DNA from: Hominenteromicrobium sp900549945 | Lineage (GTDB): Bacteria; Bacillota; Clostridia; Oscillospirales; Acutalibacteraceae | Reading direction: 5' to 3' | Assembly: GCA_902472305.1 (NCBI GenBank) | Contig: CABRNK010000005.1 | Location: 50,425-114,424 of the forward strand | DNA length: 64,000 nucleotides | Part shown: positions 47,375-56,613 of the stretch, in pieces | Layout: every line of letters begins with the position of its first letter | How positions within the stretch are numbered: the stretch's first letter is position 1 | The notes under the pieces: generated by a model | Seen by the model: the letters and a program-made list of their open reading frames with translations, nothing else | What the model was told of the DNA's origin: nothing | Database searches by the model: none | Translations under genes and position numbers: made by a program

Positions 47375-48514
47375 ATGCCAGCCTATCAATTACAAATTAA
47401 ACAGGTGGTGGACTATCCACGCTGTCGGATTTACCGACAGTTTATCCATCGTCTGATAGATGACCGGAGCATTCGCGCAAGCGGCGGCTCCGGCCTTTTT
47501 CATTATACCGTGCTTTGCAGCTTTGCAAACTTCCGCACCTCATACCGGCGCATCGATGGCATCAGCTACACCGTCTACCCCGGCGAATGGGTCTGTACGC
47601 TCAAAGAACTGTCTCAATGGTTTCGGACTCGTTTTCAGTGTCAGGCGCTTTCCATCCTGGGAGAGCTTCAGCAGCGGCACCTCATTGACTTCTCCTCTCT
47701 CGGGCGCGGAAATGTGATCCGCTATAAAATCCGGAACTGGGCCCGGCACAACACGGTTTTGGAGTATAACGCTCCCTGTCAAAAGGACACCGGCTTTTTC
47801 TTTCTGCCGGTATCTATCGTTACTGACCTAATCAGCTCTGACCGCTGTTCCGAAATGGATATCGTGCTGGATCTATGGGTTTCGGCCATCTACAACGACA
47901 GTCAAGTGCAGGGGTCGGGTCTTGGGCCTGTAGCCTATTTCCGCAATGGCACTGGCAATCCTTTGGTCACCTATACGGAACTTGCTGCCCGCTGGGGACT
48001 GTCCCGGGCCACCGTTGGCCGTATTCTTAAAAAGCTGTCCGCCTTGGACTATATTTCCCTCATGTCCTTCCCCGGCCGCCACGGCAGCGTGATCTATCTT
48101 AAAAACTACTTGTCCACCATGTTTGAAATATCTGATGTGATGGTGGACAAAGAGGAGGTCGCTATGACACTCAATATCCGTCTGGAGCTTCCTGCGGAGG
48201 GCTGTGTTGACCAGGAAGAGCCCACCATGGAGCATGAGGTCATCGTTTCAGACGAACTCTCCAGCGTTTCAAAATCTCACATTGAAATCATCATGCAGAA
48301 AATGGCGCAAATCCTGATGGCACAAGGGATTTCGTGCTTTGGATGCTCCCTCTCTCACTACAAGTTATATCCTTTATCGGGCGACTGCCGGGAAGAATTA
48401 CTACCCCGCGCACACGAGCAAACTGTGTTGCGCTTAGGCCTGGCTGTGTTGTGTGGCAACAAGCAGGTCGCAAGTTTTGAACTTACTCTCAACCCCATTG
48501 TTGAAAACAAATAA
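47375..48514 (+). CDS. Winged-helix DNA-binding protein of the conjugative element
   Basis: A 379-residue protein with two likely winged helices: residues about 60-110 (the VCTLKELSQWF region, then ALSILGELQQRHLIDF) and about 190-230 (VTYTELAARWGLSRATVGRILKKLSALDYI). The C-terminal part is mixed alpha/beta without a clear motif. Tandem winged helices suit either an element regulator or a replication initiator. It is first in the element's gene string, with AAAAAGGAG before the ATG, and followed after 12 bases by a sigma-like protein. Confidence 0.6.
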   Translation: MPAYQLQIKQVVDYPRCRIYRQFIHRLIDDRSIRASGGSGLFHYTVLCSFANFRTSYRRIDGISYTVYPGEWVCTLKELSQWFRTRFQCQALSILGELQQRHLIDFSSLGRGNVIRYKIRNWARHNTVLEYNAPCQKDTGFFFLPVSIVTDLISSDRCSEMDIVLDLWVSAIYNDSQVQGSGLGPVAYFRNGTGNPLVTYTELAARWGLSRATVGRILKKLSALDYISLMSFPGRHGSVIYLKNYLSTMFEISDVMVDKEEVAMTLNIRLELPAEGCVDQEEPTMEHEVIVSDELSSVSKSHIEIIMQKMAQILMAQGISCFGCSLSHYKLYPLSGDCREELLPRAHEQTVLRLGLAVLCGNKQVASFELTLNPIVENK

Positions 48515-48526
48515 GGAGGCATAACC

Positions 48527-49078
48527 ATGAAGAAATTTGACGAAAAGAATGTTGCTGAAAACCCGCTGTACCACGACACCTGGAAGCTGCTGAAGAAATA
48601 CCGTGATGTGGTATGGAGCCTGGAGCTGTCTGTTCAGCATGTCCGGACAAAATTTGAGATCGAGTATGGCACTTCCATCGAGGATTTTCTGGATTCTGTC
48701 TACCTGGCCGGCGCCGATCTGGCGGGCAGCGATATTGAGCATCACGCCAAGTGCATTGAGCGCAGCCACAAAATGCTGAAATTGCTGGATTCGGCAGTCG
48801 ATCTGCTCCGCACCAAGCACAAGAACGGTGAAGCATACTACTGGCTTCTGTACTACTCTTTTCTCTCCCCCCAGCAGTTGAAAAATGTGGAGGAGATCAT
48901 CGAGAACCTGCGCCCTCATATCCGGGATATTTCCTTCCGTACCTATTACCGTAAGCGGCGGGAGGCCATTGAAGCCCTCAGTTCCGTGCTGTGGGGATAT
49001 ACCTCCAAGGACAGCCTGAATGTGCTGGAGCAATTTTTCCCAGACTTGACGGCCGGCGAAAACAAGCAGGGCAAATAA
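48527..49078 (+). CDS. ArpU/sigma-region-4-like protein of the conjugative element
   Basis: A 183-residue helical protein. The C-terminal third (YSFLSPQQLKNVEEIIENL, then ISFRTYYRKRREAIEALSSVL) looks like a sigma-70 region-4/ArpU-type helix-turn-helix, in which the second helix follows a Thr-Tyr-x-Arg pattern. Such proteins in phages and conjugative elements switch on structural or transfer operons. ATG follows AAGGAGGC. It lies right before the transfer genes, fitting a role as their activator, but this is inference. Confidence 0.5.
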   Translation: MKKFDEKNVAENPLYHDTWKLLKKYRDVVWSLELSVQHVRTKFEIEYGTSIEDFLDSVYLAGADLAGSDIEHHAKCIERSHKMLKLLDSAVDLLRTKHKNGEAYYWLLYYSFLSPQQLKNVEEIIENLRPHIRDISFRTYYRKRREAIEALSSVLWGYTSKDSLNVLEQFFPDLTAGENKQGK

Positions 49079-49247
49079 TTGGCACATATCGGGAAAATAA
49101 TTGGCGCGTTTCTGCCCTTGAGGCGTAAATCTCAATGTGTTAGACTGAATATGCTCAAACTTGCACCCAAAACCGAATACGGACAGAGAACAGCGCCTTT
49201 TTCCGAAGTGCTTTTTTTCTGTCCAAACGGCCGTCCGGCCCGGGAAT

Positions 49248-49278
49248 AAGCCCGCATCTGCAAATCAGGTGCGGGCTT
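49248..49278 (+). terminator. Intrinsic terminator/attenuator upstream of the transfer genes
   Basis: Stem AAGCCCGCA/TGCGGGCTT followed by a T-rich stretch, within the 250-base gap 49079-49331. It lies 50 bases upstream of the pilin-like gene, so it could gate entry of transcription into the transfer operon. Confidence 0.65.
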
Positions 49279-49331
49279 GTTCTTTGCTTTTGAGCAACGA
49301 TCATCACATTTGGATTGGAGGTCCTCAAACA

Positions 49332-49730
49332 TTGAAGAAACTGAAACTTCCCCAGTCGAAGCGGAAAGATGCCGACCGCACGCCTCAGCATCATTTTTCC
49401 GCTGCCAAACTCGCCTATATGGCTTTTCTCTGCGTCACGATGTCGCTGGTTTTCTGTCAGCCGGCCTTTGCTGCAACCGATGTTTGGTCTAAAGCCAAAG
49501 AGATCATGCAGGATGTCTACAAGCAGATTGTCGCAATTTCCACCATTGCGGCTATTGTGACCGCCTCGGTCGCCCTGCTGCTGATGAACTTCTCCCGCTC
49601 GGGCCGGACCGTCGATGAAAGCCGTGCTTGGCTGAAGCGCATCTGTATCACCTGGGCGATCCTCAACGGATTAGGCTTTATCATGGCTTATGTGACGCCT
49701 CTGTTTGCCGGCGGTCAGTGGGCTGGATGA
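49332..49730 (+). CDS. TrbC/VirB2-like pilin or small membrane protein
   Basis: A 132-residue protein: a basic N-terminus, a signal-like hydrophobic segment ending FCQPAFA (cleavage near residue 50), then two transmembrane helices separated by a basic loop (NFSRSGRTVDESRAWLKR). This is the VirB2/TrbC pilin topology. The start is taken as TTG 49332, with GGAGG ten bases upstream; ATG codons further up would give an unlikely polar leader. It is the first of the transfer genes. Confidence 0.65.
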   Translation: MKKLKLPQSKRKDADRTPQHHFSAAKLAYMAFLCVTMSLVFCQPAFAATDVWSKAKEIMQDVYKQIVAISTIAAIVTASVALLLMNFSRSGRTVDESRAWLKRICITWAILNGLGFIMAYVTPLFAGGQWAG

Positions 49731-49769
49731 CAGAGACAACTCTACACCCGCTGGAAGGAGGCGTAATTT

Positions 49770-50480
49770 ATGGGTATCCTGGATGGCATCGTTGAATGGA
49801 TTGCAGAGCAGATCATGGCAGGTCTCGACCTTGTGACTACTTCGGTTTTGGGCGCGCTTGGTTGTGACATGACCGTTTTTCTGCGCTATTTCCCCGCCGC
49901 AGAGACGATGTACGGGATTTTTGTAGCTCTGGCTGTCGGTCTGATTTTGCTCAACTGGGTATGGCAGCTGTTTAAGAATTTTGGTCTGAGCGCCGGCATC
50001 GAGGCAGAAGATCCTGTGAAGCTGAGCATCCGCTCGGTTCTCTTCATTCTGCTGGCACTTTTTTCAGACGAGATCATCAACACGATACTGACCATCGGCG
50101 GCACCCCGTACCGCTGGATCATGGATTCGGAACTGCCGCCCCTCAGCTTTGCCGATTTCAATTCGGTGATGCTGGTGATCATCGGTGTATGCGCCAATGG
50201 AGCCGTGGCCTTGATCACTTTGATTCTGGTCATCATTTTGGCATGGAACTATCTGAAACTGCTGCTTGAAGCAGCGGAACGATATGTATTGCTTGGTGTG
50301 CTGGTCTATACTGCACCAGTCGCTTTTGCGATGGGGGCAAGCCAGACCACATCAAACATCTGGAAATCCTGGTGCCGGATGCTGGGCGGGCAGATTTTTC
50401 TGCTGCTTATGAACGCCTGGTGTCTGCGCCTATTTACGAGCATGGTTGGTTCGTTTATCTCCAACCCGCTTTCGCTTTAA
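49770..50480 (+). CDS. VirB6/TrbL-like conjugal transfer membrane protein
   Basis: A 236-residue protein with about six membrane helices and a TrbL/VirB6-like central region (LLLEAAERYVLLGVLVYTAPVAFA). Proteins of this class form the inner-membrane channel of the mating apparatus. ATG 49770 follows GGAAGGAGG. Located between the pilin-like and Gly-rich proteins, as in C. difficile CTn elements. Confidence 0.75.
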   Translation: MGILDGIVEWIAEQIMAGLDLVTTSVLGALGCDMTVFLRYFPAAETMYGIFVALAVGLILLNWVWQLFKNFGLSAGIEAEDPVKLSIRSVLFILLALFSDEIINTILTIGGTPYRWIMDSELPPLSFADFNSVMLVIIGVCANGAVALITLILVIILAWNYLKLLLEAAERYVLLGVLVYTAPVAFAMGASQTTSNIWKSWCRMLGGQIFLLLMNAWCLRLFTSMVGSFISNPLSL

Positions 50481-50491
50481 GGAGGGGCGTA

Positions 50492-51484
50492 ATGAAAAAA
50501 CTCAGAAGAATTCTGTTTCTTGCGCTCATGGTCGGTCTTCTTGCCTGCCTGTGCTGCCAACCCGCTTTTGCCGCCGTTTCGGAGGAAGAAGTGCAGGCAC
50601 AGGTAGACGCCGTGGGCAAAGAAGCTGTATCCGGCAATGTCCTGATTTGGTTCATGTGTGCGATTGGTTTTCTCAAAGTATCACAGAAAATCGACTCTTT
50701 CATGGCAAGTCTTGGGGTCAATGTAGGTCATACCGGCGGCAGTATGCTGGCGGAGGCCTTAATAGCCGCCCGGGGCTTCAGTGGATTCAAGAGCTTTTCC
50801 AGCCACCATTTCGGCGGTGGGCACAGCAGCAATTCCACCCATGTGAATGCAAGCGGTGGCGGTAAGGGTGGCGGCTTTGGTGCCGGCTTTGCCAGCGGCG
50901 GTTTGGCTGGGGTGATTGGCCGGAAGGTCACGAACAATGCGGTAAAAACAGCAACAACTCCCTCAGAAACAAAAGCCTCTGGCCTTGGTGGTCTCGTAGG
51001 CGGTGCTGCAGGGGGTATCGGCGGCCACATCTATACTTCGTCCGTCAGCAAGGGCGGCAATTTCGCCAACAATGTGATCGGTTCTGTTGCCACCGGGAAC
51101 ATTACCCAGATGGGTACAATTTCCGGTGAGAAAGCTGTTGACGCTTTGCACTCTTACATGGGGCACGCTGCTTTGGAAGCCGGTGCTGAAAACATTCCTC
51201 AATACCAGAATGTTGAGATCGGCGGCGGGCGTATCACAGGCACCGAAGTTACCGCCGAGCATCCGGAAGGCATCGCTTTCGGAATGTATCATGCAGATCA
51301 GTATGTTGCACCCGAGGGCCAATACACAACGGTTCATTCCGCCGATGGTGCGGCATGGTATAAGCAATACGCTGTTGACACTGTGGAGAAATCCCCCTAC
51401 ATGGCACCGGATGGGTCGATAGCCTACAACGAGTCAATCGTCAAGAAGCTGCCCCCCACTCCCCGCAGAAAGGACAAGATCTAA
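50492..51484 (+). CDS. Secreted Gly-rich conjugal transfer protein
   Basis: A 330-residue protein: signal peptide ending QPAFA (residue about 28), one further hydrophobic helix, then a Gly/Ser/Ala-rich flexible region (about residues 95-190) and a polar C-terminal domain. ATG 50492 has AAGGAGG upstream; an in-frame start at 50372 inside the previous gene is not used. Its stop codon directly abuts the next start (TAA then ATG). It resembles a structural mating-channel component, but I know of no biochemical role. Confidence 0.65.
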   Translation: MKKLRRILFLALMVGLLACLCCQPAFAAVSEEEVQAQVDAVGKEAVSGNVLIWFMCAIGFLKVSQKIDSFMASLGVNVGHTGGSMLAEALIAARGFSGFKSFSSHHFGGGHSSNSTHVNASGGGKGGGFGAGFASGGLAGVIGRKVTNNAVKTATTPSETKASGLGGLVGGAAGGIGGHIYTSSVSKGGNFANNVIGSVATGNITQMGTISGEKAVDALHSYMGHAALEAGAENIPQYQNVEIGGGRITGTEVTAEHPEGIAFGMYHADQYVAPEGQYTTVHSADGAAWYKQYAVDTVEKSPYMAPDGSIAYNESIVKKLPPTPRRKDKI

Positions 51485-52861
51485 ATGGGTGAAGAAAAAA
51501 AGACTGGTCTTGCCGATGCCGTGGAAACCGGAGCATCCGCTGCCCACACCATAAAAGGCGCTATTAAAGCAGGCAAGGCAATTCCCGGTGCCGCAAAAGG
51601 AGCTGCCGCCGGCGGCCCGTATGGTGCCGTGGCCGGGGCCGTTTGGGCCGGGCGCAAGCACATCGGCAAGATCATCGCCGTCATCATCATTCTGCTTTTG
51701 CTTCCGGTACTGTTTGTCCTGATGCTCCCCGGGCTTATCTTTGGAGGTCTGGTTAATGCCTTTTCTCCGGCAGATTCCGAAGCCCCTGTTCTCAACAGCG
51801 AGACAGCTATCGTGGAAAATGCCAACGACATAACATTCACCATCAATTCCATTCTGGGCGAGGCGTTGGATGATGTGATGGCCCGGATTGAGGAAGATTT
51901 TGCTTCGTCCGGTGTCGACCACATGGAGATCAAGAATTCCTATTCCTCCGGCCCTGTTTTCAATGCCAATCTCATCATCTCTCAGTATTGTGCGGCCCGG
52001 GATGAGGATTTTGAAAGTATTTCACTGGATGATTTGGCCGCTGTTCTCCGGGATAATAAGGAACACCTGTATTCCTACACCAGCGTCCAGGAATCCCGTG
52101 AGGTTACTACCGAGGACCCGGAAACCGGCGAGGAAACCACCACTACCGAAACATGGATCATTTACACGATCCGGTATAACGGTGAATCCTATCTTGCGGA
52201 CCATGTTTTCGCACTCACGGATGAGCAAAAGAAACTTGCCTCTGACTACGCTTCCAACCTGAGTACCTTTTTGGGTGATGGGTTGCTCCAGAACATGACG
52301 GAGTGGACCGGAAACAGCATCCCCTCTCTTGGGGATGTAACCTTTACCGATGGTGTGACACCGGTGGTGTACTATAACCAACTGGATGAACGCTATGCCA
52401 GCCAGCCTTACGGAACTGACAACATTGGCGGCTACGGCTGCGGGCCGACCAGCATGGCAATCGTAGTGTCTTCCCTTACGGACGATACGGTTGATCCCGT
52501 GGAGATGGCGCAGTGGTCCTATGAAAATGGATACTGGTGTGACAACAGCGGCTCCTATCACGCCCTGATTCCTGCCGCAGCGGAGGCCTGGGGACTGCCG
52601 GTATCCGGCTGTACGACATCCGAGCCGCAGCGCATCGTCGATGCTCTTTCCGAGGGAAAGCTGGTTGTGGCAATCATGGCTGAAGGGCATTTCACTTCTT
52701 CCGGCCATTTCATCGTTCTCCGAGGCGTAAAAGACGGTCAAATCATGGTGGCAGACCCGGCCAGCTATAAGCGCAGTGAGCAACTTTGGGATCTGTCCAT
52801 TATCTTAAACGAGGCCAGCCGTCGTGCAGGCGCCGGCGGTCCGTTCTGGATTATCGGTTGA
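51485..52861 (+). CDS. CD1108-like transfer protein with C39-type peptidase domain
   Basis: A 458-residue protein: a Gly/Ala-rich cytoplasmic start, one transmembrane helix (residues about 60-85), an acidic extracellular region, and a C-terminal C39-like papain-fold domain from about residue 295. The candidate catalytic Cys is in GYGCGPTSMA, the His in SSGHFIVL and the Asp in VADPAS. In conjugative elements such enzymes cut wall cross-links or process components to let the channel cross the wall. It is translated in tandem with the preceding gene. Confidence 0.8.
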   Translation: MGEEKKTGLADAVETGASAAHTIKGAIKAGKAIPGAAKGAAAGGPYGAVAGAVWAGRKHIGKIIAVIIILLLLPVLFVLMLPGLIFGGLVNAFSPADSEAPVLNSETAIVENANDITFTINSILGEALDDVMARIEEDFASSGVDHMEIKNSYSSGPVFNANLIISQYCAARDEDFESISLDDLAAVLRDNKEHLYSYTSVQESREVTTEDPETGEETTTTETWIIYTIRYNGESYLADHVFALTDEQKKLASDYASNLSTFLGDGLLQNMTEWTGNSIPSLGDVTFTDGVTPVVYYNQLDERYASQPYGTDNIGGYGCGPTSMAIVVSSLTDDTVDPVEMAQWSYENGYWCDNSGSYHALIPAAAEAWGLPVSGCTTSEPQRIVDALSEGKLVVAIMAEGHFTSSGHFIVLRGVKDGQIMVADPASYKRSEQLWDLSIILNEASRRAGAGGPFWIIG

Positions 52862-52891
52862 CCTTCCTTCGGTTACGGAAATGAGGTATGT

Positions 52892-55800
52892 ATGAGCAAC
52901 AAAAACGACCATGATATTTATATCATACCGCCGAATTTCATTGAATCAGGCACATTTTTCGGCGGTATGTTCCGTGCGCGGAATGTTATTGAGGCCGGTA
53001 TCCTGGCTTTTGCCATCGGGGTGCCGGTCTTCATGTTTGTTCCTTTCGGGTTGACGACCCGAATTATCATTTTGTGCCTGACCGCCCTTCCTGCGGCTCT
53101 GGTCGCATTGATCGGCATTTCTGGCGAGAGTTTGTCGGAATTTCTGATTATCTTTTTGAAATACCTGCGGAATCGCCGCATCGTTGGCGGCGACGGTCAG
53201 CAGTCGAATGAGCAAGCGCCCCCTATGAAACGCCCCGGCAGACATCTCAAGCAGAGGGCTCCGAAAGAAAAGGAGTCTCGCCCTCCGAAGCGCAGGCGTT
53301 CCGGTGAATCGGATTTTCCAGCTGAGTTTGACGAGGTTCGCAGTTACGAGATTCGTGAGAAGCTCCGGCCCAAGAAAAAGCCGAAGAAAGAACTTTCGTC
53401 CAAAAAAGCGAAGAAAAAGCCCAACAAGCGGAAGGAGAAGGCATGTCCACCCAAGCGCCCCGCTCATATCAAAGAGCAGCCGCCCGCCTGCCTGAATCCG
53501 GTGGCAGACTATCTTCCCATCGAAAAGATCCAGAACGGCATCATCTACACCAAAGACCACCGGTATGTCAAGGTGGTCGAGGTGGTTCCCATCAACTTTA
53601 TGCTCCGCAGCGCAAGAGAGCAGCGCAATATCATCTACTCTTTTGTGTCGTATCTGAAAATCTCTCCCGTCAAGCTGCAGATCAAGGTGCTGACCCGTCG
53701 GGCGGACATCAACCGTCATTTGGACACAGTACGCAGGGAGATGGCTCAGGAGAAAAATGAGCAGTGCCGTTTGATGCAGGAAGACTATCTGAGCTTTGTG
53801 CAGCAGATCGGCGCCCGGGAGGCTGTCACACGGCGCTTTTTCCTGATTTTTGAGTATGAGCCATGGAACAACACCCGGCGTTCGGAACAGGAAGAGGAAG
53901 CTATTCAATCCCTGCAAAGCGCCGTACATACTGCATCCAATTACCTCCGGCAATGCGGTAATGAAGTGATTATCCCCGAAAACGAGGACGAATTTACGGT
54001 TGATGTTCTTTATAATCTCCTCTGCCGAAATGAGAGCGTCATCAAACCGCTGGCACTCCGGGCACAGGAGGTTGTTGCACAGTATGCGGCAAAAGGCCGG
54101 GAAAGCGAGATTGACCATATCCCTGCAGCCGAGTTTGCCGCTCCCAAGAGTATTGATTTTACTCATGGGAGCTATCTGTGCATAGACGGGCTGTACTACG
54201 CCTATTTGCTGGTTCCGTCGGATGGTTATAAGACGCAGGTTCCCGCCGGATGGCTGAGTTTAATCGTCAACGCCGGCGACGGCATCGACATGGACATGTT
54301 CCTTTCCAGGCAGCCCAAAGAGCGCATCATCCAGCGGGTAGGCCAGCAGCTCCGCATCAATCGTTCCAAAATCAAGGACGCGAGCGACACCAACACTGAT
54401 TTTGACGACATCGACGGCGCCATCCGAAGCGGCTATTTTCTGAAGGAAGGTCTTTCCAACAACGAGGACTTCTACTATCTGAATCTGTTGATTACCGTTA
54501 CTGCCCCTACTGAGGAAGATTTGGAATGGAAGGTCAGCGAGATGAAAAAGCTTCTGCTTTCGCAGGATATGGATGTCCGTTCCTGCCATTTTCGTGAGGA
54601 ACAGGCGTTTCTCTCCGCGCTCCCGCTGGTATCCATGGAGAAAGGACTTTTTGAGCGTGGCAAGCGCAACCTGCTGACTGGCGGCGCCGCAAGCTGCTAC
54701 CCCTTCACCTCCTTTGAGATGTGTGACGACAACGGCATCCTTTTGGGGGTCAACAAGTACAACAGTTCCCTCATCATCGTGGATATTTTCAATTCCGCGA
54801 TCTACAAAAATGCCAACATTTCGATTTTAGGTACCAGTGGCGCAGGCAAAACCTTCACAATGCAGCTTATGGCGTTAAGAATGCGGCGTAAAAATATCCC
54901 TATTTTCATCGTCGCTCCCTTGAAGGGGCACGAGTTTCACCGCGCCTGTGCAAATGTGGGCGGCGAGTTTATCCAAATCTCCCCGGCAAGCCCTCACTGC
55001 ATCAATGTTATGGAGATCCGCAAGGTTGATCGGTCTGTCAATGAACTTCTGGACGGCCCCGGAATCCAGCTTTCTGAATTGGCGGCAAAAATCCAGCAGC
55101 TGCACATCTTTTTCAGCCTGCTCATTCCCGATATGAGCCATGAAGAGCGTCAGCTTTTGGACGAAGCGTTGATCCGCACTTACAACGCAAAGGGCATTAC
55201 GCATGATAACGCTTCACTGGATGACCCGGCCAACCCGGGTCAGTACCGGGAAATGCCGGTGCTGGGCGACCTGCATGAGATTCTGAAAGCTGCGCCGGAA
55301 ACTACCCGCATGGCTCATATTCTCAACCGTCTGGTTCACGGTTCGGCCAATACATTTAACAAGCAGACCAATGTAAGTCTGGATAACAAATATACCGTGC
55401 TGGACATTTCCTCGCTCACCGGCGATCTGCTAACTGTAGGTATGTTTGTGGCGCTTGATTTCGTGTGGGACCGGGCAAAGGCCGACCGCACAGAAGAAAA
55501 AACCATCTTCATCGATGAATGCTGGCAGCTCCTTTCCGGCGCCGGCGCCACAGGCACACGACTGGCCGGCGATTTCCTCTTGGAGATTGCAAAAACGATA
55601 CGTGGGTATGGAGGCTCGGCGGTCTTCGCGAGCCAAGACCTCAACGATTTCTTCAATCTGGATGAAGGTCGCTTTGGCAAAGGTATCATCAACAACAGCA
55701 AGACAAAGATCATTCTTAACCTGGAAGATGATGAAGCGGAACGGGTTCAGGAGACCCTGCATCTGTCCGATGCGGAAACGATGGAGGTCACCCATTTTGA

Positions 55801-55948
55801 GCGTGGCAATGGCTTGATCTCGACCAACAACAACAATGTCATGGTTGAGTTTAAGGCCAGCCCTCTTGAGAAAGACCTGATCACCACCGACCGGCGTGAA
55901 CTTCGTGAAATTCTGGAGCGCAAGCGCCGTGAACAGGAGTCTGCATAA
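52892..55948 (+). CDS. PrgI-VirB4 fusion conjugal transfer ATPase
   Basis: A 1018-residue protein. Residues 1 to about 95: PrgI-like domain with two membrane helices. Residues about 108-210: a Lys/Arg/Pro-rich, probably disordered linker. From about 215: VirB4/TraE ATPase with Walker A GTSGAGKTFT and Walker B KTIFIDECWQ; the end is polar. VirB4 energises assembly and DNA transfer of the mating channel. PrgI and VirB4 are usually separate genes; here they are one chain, as in the CD1110 family. Confidence 0.88.
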   Translation: MSNKNDHDIYIIPPNFIESGTFFGGMFRARNVIEAGILAFAIGVPVFMFVPFGLTTRIIILCLTALPAALVALIGISGESLSEFLIIFLKYLRNRRIVGGDGQQSNEQAPPMKRPGRHLKQRAPKEKESRPPKRRRSGESDFPAEFDEVRSYEIREKLRPKKKPKKELSSKKAKKKPNKRKEKACPPKRPAHIKEQPPACLNPVADYLPIEKIQNGIIYTKDHRYVKVVEVVPINFMLRSAREQRNIIYSFVSYLKISPVKLQIKVLTRRADINRHLDTVRREMAQEKNEQCRLMQEDYLSFVQQIGAREAVTRRFFLIFEYEPWNNTRRSEQEEEAIQSLQSAVHTASNYLRQCGNEVIIPENEDEFTVDVLYNLLCRNESVIKPLALRAQEVVAQYAAKGRESEIDHIPAAEFAAPKSIDFTHGSYLCIDGLYYAYLLVPSDGYKTQVPAGWLSLIVNAGDGIDMDMFLSRQPKERIIQRVGQQLRINRSKIKDASDTNTDFDDIDGAIRSGYFLKEGLSNNEDFYYLNLLITVTAPTEEDLEWKVSEMKKLLLSQDMDVRSCHFREEQAFLSALPLVSMEKGLFERGKRNLLTGGAASCYPFTSFEMCDDNGILLGVNKYNSSLIIVDIFNSAIYKNANISILGTSGAGKTFTMQLMALRMRRKNIPIFIVAPLKGHEFHRACANVGGEFIQISPASPHCINVMEIRKVDRSVNELLDGPGIQLSELAAKIQQLHIFFSLLIPDMSHEERQLLDEALIRTYNAKGITHDNASLDDPANPGQYREMPVLGDLHEILKAAPETTRMAHILNRLVHGSANTFNKQTNVSLDNKYTVLDISSLTGDLLTVGMFVALDFVWDRAKADRTEEKTIFIDECWQLLSGAGATGTRLAGDFLLEIAKTIRGYGGSAVFASQDLNDFFNLDEGRFGKGIINNSKTKIILNLEDDEAERVQETLHLSDAETMEVTHFERGNGLISTNNNNVMVEFKASPLEKDLITTDRRELREILERKRREQESA

Positions 55949-55997
55949 CCCTTGTTCTCCTACATTTCTTCAAAACACGCCAAATAGACGCTGCGAT

Positions 55998-56042
55998 GAC
56001 GCCTTTCAACGATTATTTTTTGGAAGGCGTCCCGATGGCGTC
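55998..56042 (+). promoter_or_regulatory. Possible attenuator with competing hairpins
   Basis: GACGCCTTTC (55998-56007) can pair with GGAAGGCGTC (56022-56031) or with the downstream GGCGTC (56037-56042), which is followed by TTTT. The two pairings exclude each other, as in transcription attenuators, and lie between virB4 and the next gene. Confidence 0.4.
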
Positions 56043-56082
56043 TTTTATGTGTCATCTATTTTTACAAACAGGAGGTGAGCTC

Positions 56083-56610
56083 ATGAGGACCAGGGCTGAA
56101 ATCTATGGAAATGAAGCTGCAACGCTACTGCGGACAGTGACTATGTATCCTGGTCTCAGCCAGCAGCAGCTTCTTTGCTTTCACCCTGGCAAGTCTGAAA
56201 CAGCGAAAGCCCTGCTTTCCCATCTGGAAAGGCAGGGCCGCATTTTCCAAAGTGATAACGGCGGATATTTTCCTGCCGGCTATCCGCCCAAAGCTGATCA
56301 GGCGCTTATCAAGGCGGTGTGGGTCCTTTTGGATTTCATTCAGCAGGCTGATTATCATGCACCTGCGGAGTTTCCTGTCAAACTGGTCTTTTTTGCCGAT
56401 GGGGAACTGTATGAAGTCGCCTATGTCGCCCATGGACAGGAAGCGTTAGTCTGTCATGCTCTACGGGGCAACAAGGGCGGTAGCCGCCGCATCATCTTGG
56501 TCGATTCTCCGACACAGATTGCCAAAATCGGCTGTCACGACATATCCGGTTTTTGCACCGTATCTCAAGATGGACAAACCCAGTATTTCAAGAAAGCAGG
56601 AGGCACATGA
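56083..56610 (+). CDS. Conjugative-element protein, DUF5697-like
   Basis: A 175-residue protein with a winged-helix-like N-terminal part (ATLLRTVTMYPGLSQQQLLCF then LLSHLERQGRI) and an alpha/beta C-terminal part. This looks like the DUF5697 proteins found in CTn-type elements; a DNA-binding role is plausible. ATG 56083 follows the strong GGAGGTGA, which rules out the in-frame ATG at 55996. The stop is four bases before the next start codon. Confidence 0.55.
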   Translation: MRTRAEIYGNEAATLLRTVTMYPGLSQQQLLCFHPGKSETAKALLSHLERQGRIFQSDNGGYFPAGYPPKADQALIKAVWVLLDFIQQADYHAPAEFPVKLVFFADGELYEVAYVAHGQEALVCHALRGNKGGSRRIILVDSPTQIAKIGCHDISGFCTVSQDGQTQYFKKAGGT

Positions 56611-56613
56611 TTT

